From Acanthaster planci (taxonomy: Eukaryota; Echinodermata; Asteroidea; Valvatida; Acanthasteridae): 64,000 nt of DNA. A model generated the notes under the pieces. It was not told where the DNA came from and did not search any database. It worked only from the letters and a program-made list of their open reading frames with translations. Of this stretch, positions 62,420 to 64,000 are shown in pieces (position 1 is the stretch's first letter; the number at the start of each line of letters is the position of its first letter). Both the position numbers and the translations under genes were made by a program. The DNA is taken from NCBI RefSeq assembly GCF_001949145.1, contig NW_019091386.1, forward strand, positions 1,178,915-1,242,914. Direction: 5' to 3'.

Positions 62420-64000
62420 AAAGTCAATCTTCAGACCAAAATTGGAGTAGTAGAAAATGCCCTCGTACTTTTTCTCCTGTGAAATGGCAACTATGTTAAA
62501 TTGTGTCTCGCCAATTAACAAAAGTGCGGCAGATGTCCCTTCAAAAGAGAAATTACAAGCATCCTCGTCTCGCTGTTCGAATTTATCCCTTACCATGACA
62601 ACTGCTTGCTCGACGCATCTCGTCTCCGAATGCGCCGCTCGATATTGCCCAACCTTCCTCTAACTATGCTGTCGGTACACAGCACACACAATGCTCCATA
62701 GGCACTCGGAGGACCTAAATAGCTCACTATACACAATTCAATTAACCCCCTGTGATAATTAAATCTGGTCCGGGCCCAGGCGCACAGTTTTCCCTCCGCA
62801 GGAACCCATTTCACACAATTACAGCGCCCTAACCTGGAACACACACACATTTTTAAAGTTCATTTGCCACCTGATTCTTGCTAGAAAAAGTGCGCCAAAA
62901 AGCTGACCACTGGTGTCTACTTTTCCGTGTGCGCTCTGCACTAGTGTTCTATGTTTTTTCCCGACAGGTACACTTGTTTTCTGTTTCTTTCTAAATAATG
63001 TGTTGAATGGTGAACTAAGAGTGGAAATTGTGCTCATGTACAAATAGGAAAAGCGCCCCCTCGTGCGTAAGGGCCTGTTCTCTTAACTGAACCCACTCGT
63101 TACGCACGATGTGTGTACATTAATAATTACGTGCACGTCAATAATAGATGACGTAAAATCATTGGGAAAGAGGTAAACTGAATTGGTGTTTTACACTACT
63201 ATTGAGATAATTACAAATGTTAAAAGCCAAGCTGCCGTGGAGGAAAACTCCTTAGGCATTTTAAAGCAAAAATCACTGCAACGATTAAGCAGAGAGACGA
63301 CCATTAACAACGAAAATGATTCGGGCAAATCAGAAAATTCCAGCAAGATATAAGATTAGAGTGCAAAGGATTGCTGCCGTGTAATGTGGACATAAAAACG
63401 GTCTTGAAAATATCGTATGACTGTGCTTTGCCGCGCATGCTGTATGCAGGGTCGGAACCGTTCTGTCGGATCATTTTACACTAGAGTGGCAGGTTTACAT
63501 GCAGTATTCCTCCGTCTGTTTCTGGTACGATTCCTCTTTTTTTTATCATGGTTGGAGTTCATCAGAGCGTCCGTCAATAGGCTCGATGGCGAAAGCCCAC
63601 CGATGTGTGCTCTCTGGTCCAATATTAACCAGGCCTAGCCAGACAAGGGCCCGGTCCGTTCCTCCTCGATTACACGGCTGGGCGACGGGATGCGTAGATT
63701 CCGGGCCGGTAGACGTATAAGGCATAGACCTGGGAACTTCTGTGGCGACAGTCGTCGTCTACTTAGGGCTCTCTTTAAAGTTAGGAAGGAGGATTAGTCT
63801 CCTGTCGAATCGCATCCAGAAGCTGGAAAACACTACACATTTTGTACCTGACTCCCTGGATATACCTCGATGCTTGGGTATCTGTCATGAGCGGCCGGAG
63901 CGTGCACTTGCTGAAAATCTCAAAAATAATCCATCGTCCATAGACTAGACTAGAGATCAGTTTAATTTCTGCTTGAATCTACTGCTATCTGAAGTATTTT
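62420..64000. other. Right-hand flank without a recognisable gene
   Basis: Short open frames occur on both strands (for example 62590-62850 minus and 63742-63948 plus) but show no family motif. The arginine-rich frame around 63640-63780 has a retroelement-like look that I cannot confirm. Two CRE-like TGACGT words lie near 63147. Confidence 0.35.

Noticed and set aside
63640-63800. Arginine-rich frame resembling the start of a non-LTR retrotransposon ORF
   Set aside because: No diagnostic endonuclease or reverse transcriptase motif is visible before the window ends.

Overview
The window looks like nuclear DNA of a marine invertebrate deuterostome, most likely an echinoderm or a cephalochordate. 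The genes are split by introns of roughly 50 bp to 3.5 kb with GT-AG borders, the proteins resemble single-copy animal orthologues, and the non-coding DNA is full of small foldback transposons, a CAAGTC/GACTTG satellite and very frequent ACATGT palindromes. No bacterial operon, phage, CRISPR or viral gene is visible. An assembly gap of Ns lies at 39794-40310.

Layout. (1) 1381-12386, plus strand: a prominin (CD133-like) pentaspan membrane protein of at least 22 recognisable exons, 5' end incomplete. (2) 14825-28279, minus strand: a complete 15-exon DDX41 DEAD-box helicase (624 aa), convergent with prominin. (3) 28999-36877, plus strand: a complete 4-exon DOK-family docking protein (670 aa; PH, IRS-type PTB, multi-tyrosine tail), divergent from DDX41 across about 720 bp. 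(4) 36878-49513: a 12.6 kb repeat-rich intergenic stretch with the gap. (5) 49514-58264, minus strand: seven exons of a bHLH-PAS transcription factor (PAS-A, PAS-B, long C-terminal tail), most like AHR and NPAS4/dysfusion; its bHLH exon is not in view. (6) 60228-60860, plus strand: an intronless coding region for the sigma subunit of adaptor complex AP-5 (AP5S1). The last 3 kb hold no recognisable gene.

The five genes are functionally unrelated neighbours (membrane protrusion, RNA helicase/innate sensing, tyrosine-kinase signalling, transcription, late endosome sorting). I see no dedicated gene system. The most interesting signals are structural: the last codons and stop of DDX41 recur as a degenerate tandem array in its own 3' flank; inverted transposon pairs closely bracket one coding exon in DDX41 and one in the PAS gene, an arrangement that could favour exon circularisation; one prominin exon shows a reading-frame discontinuity; and one prominin intron has a GC donor.
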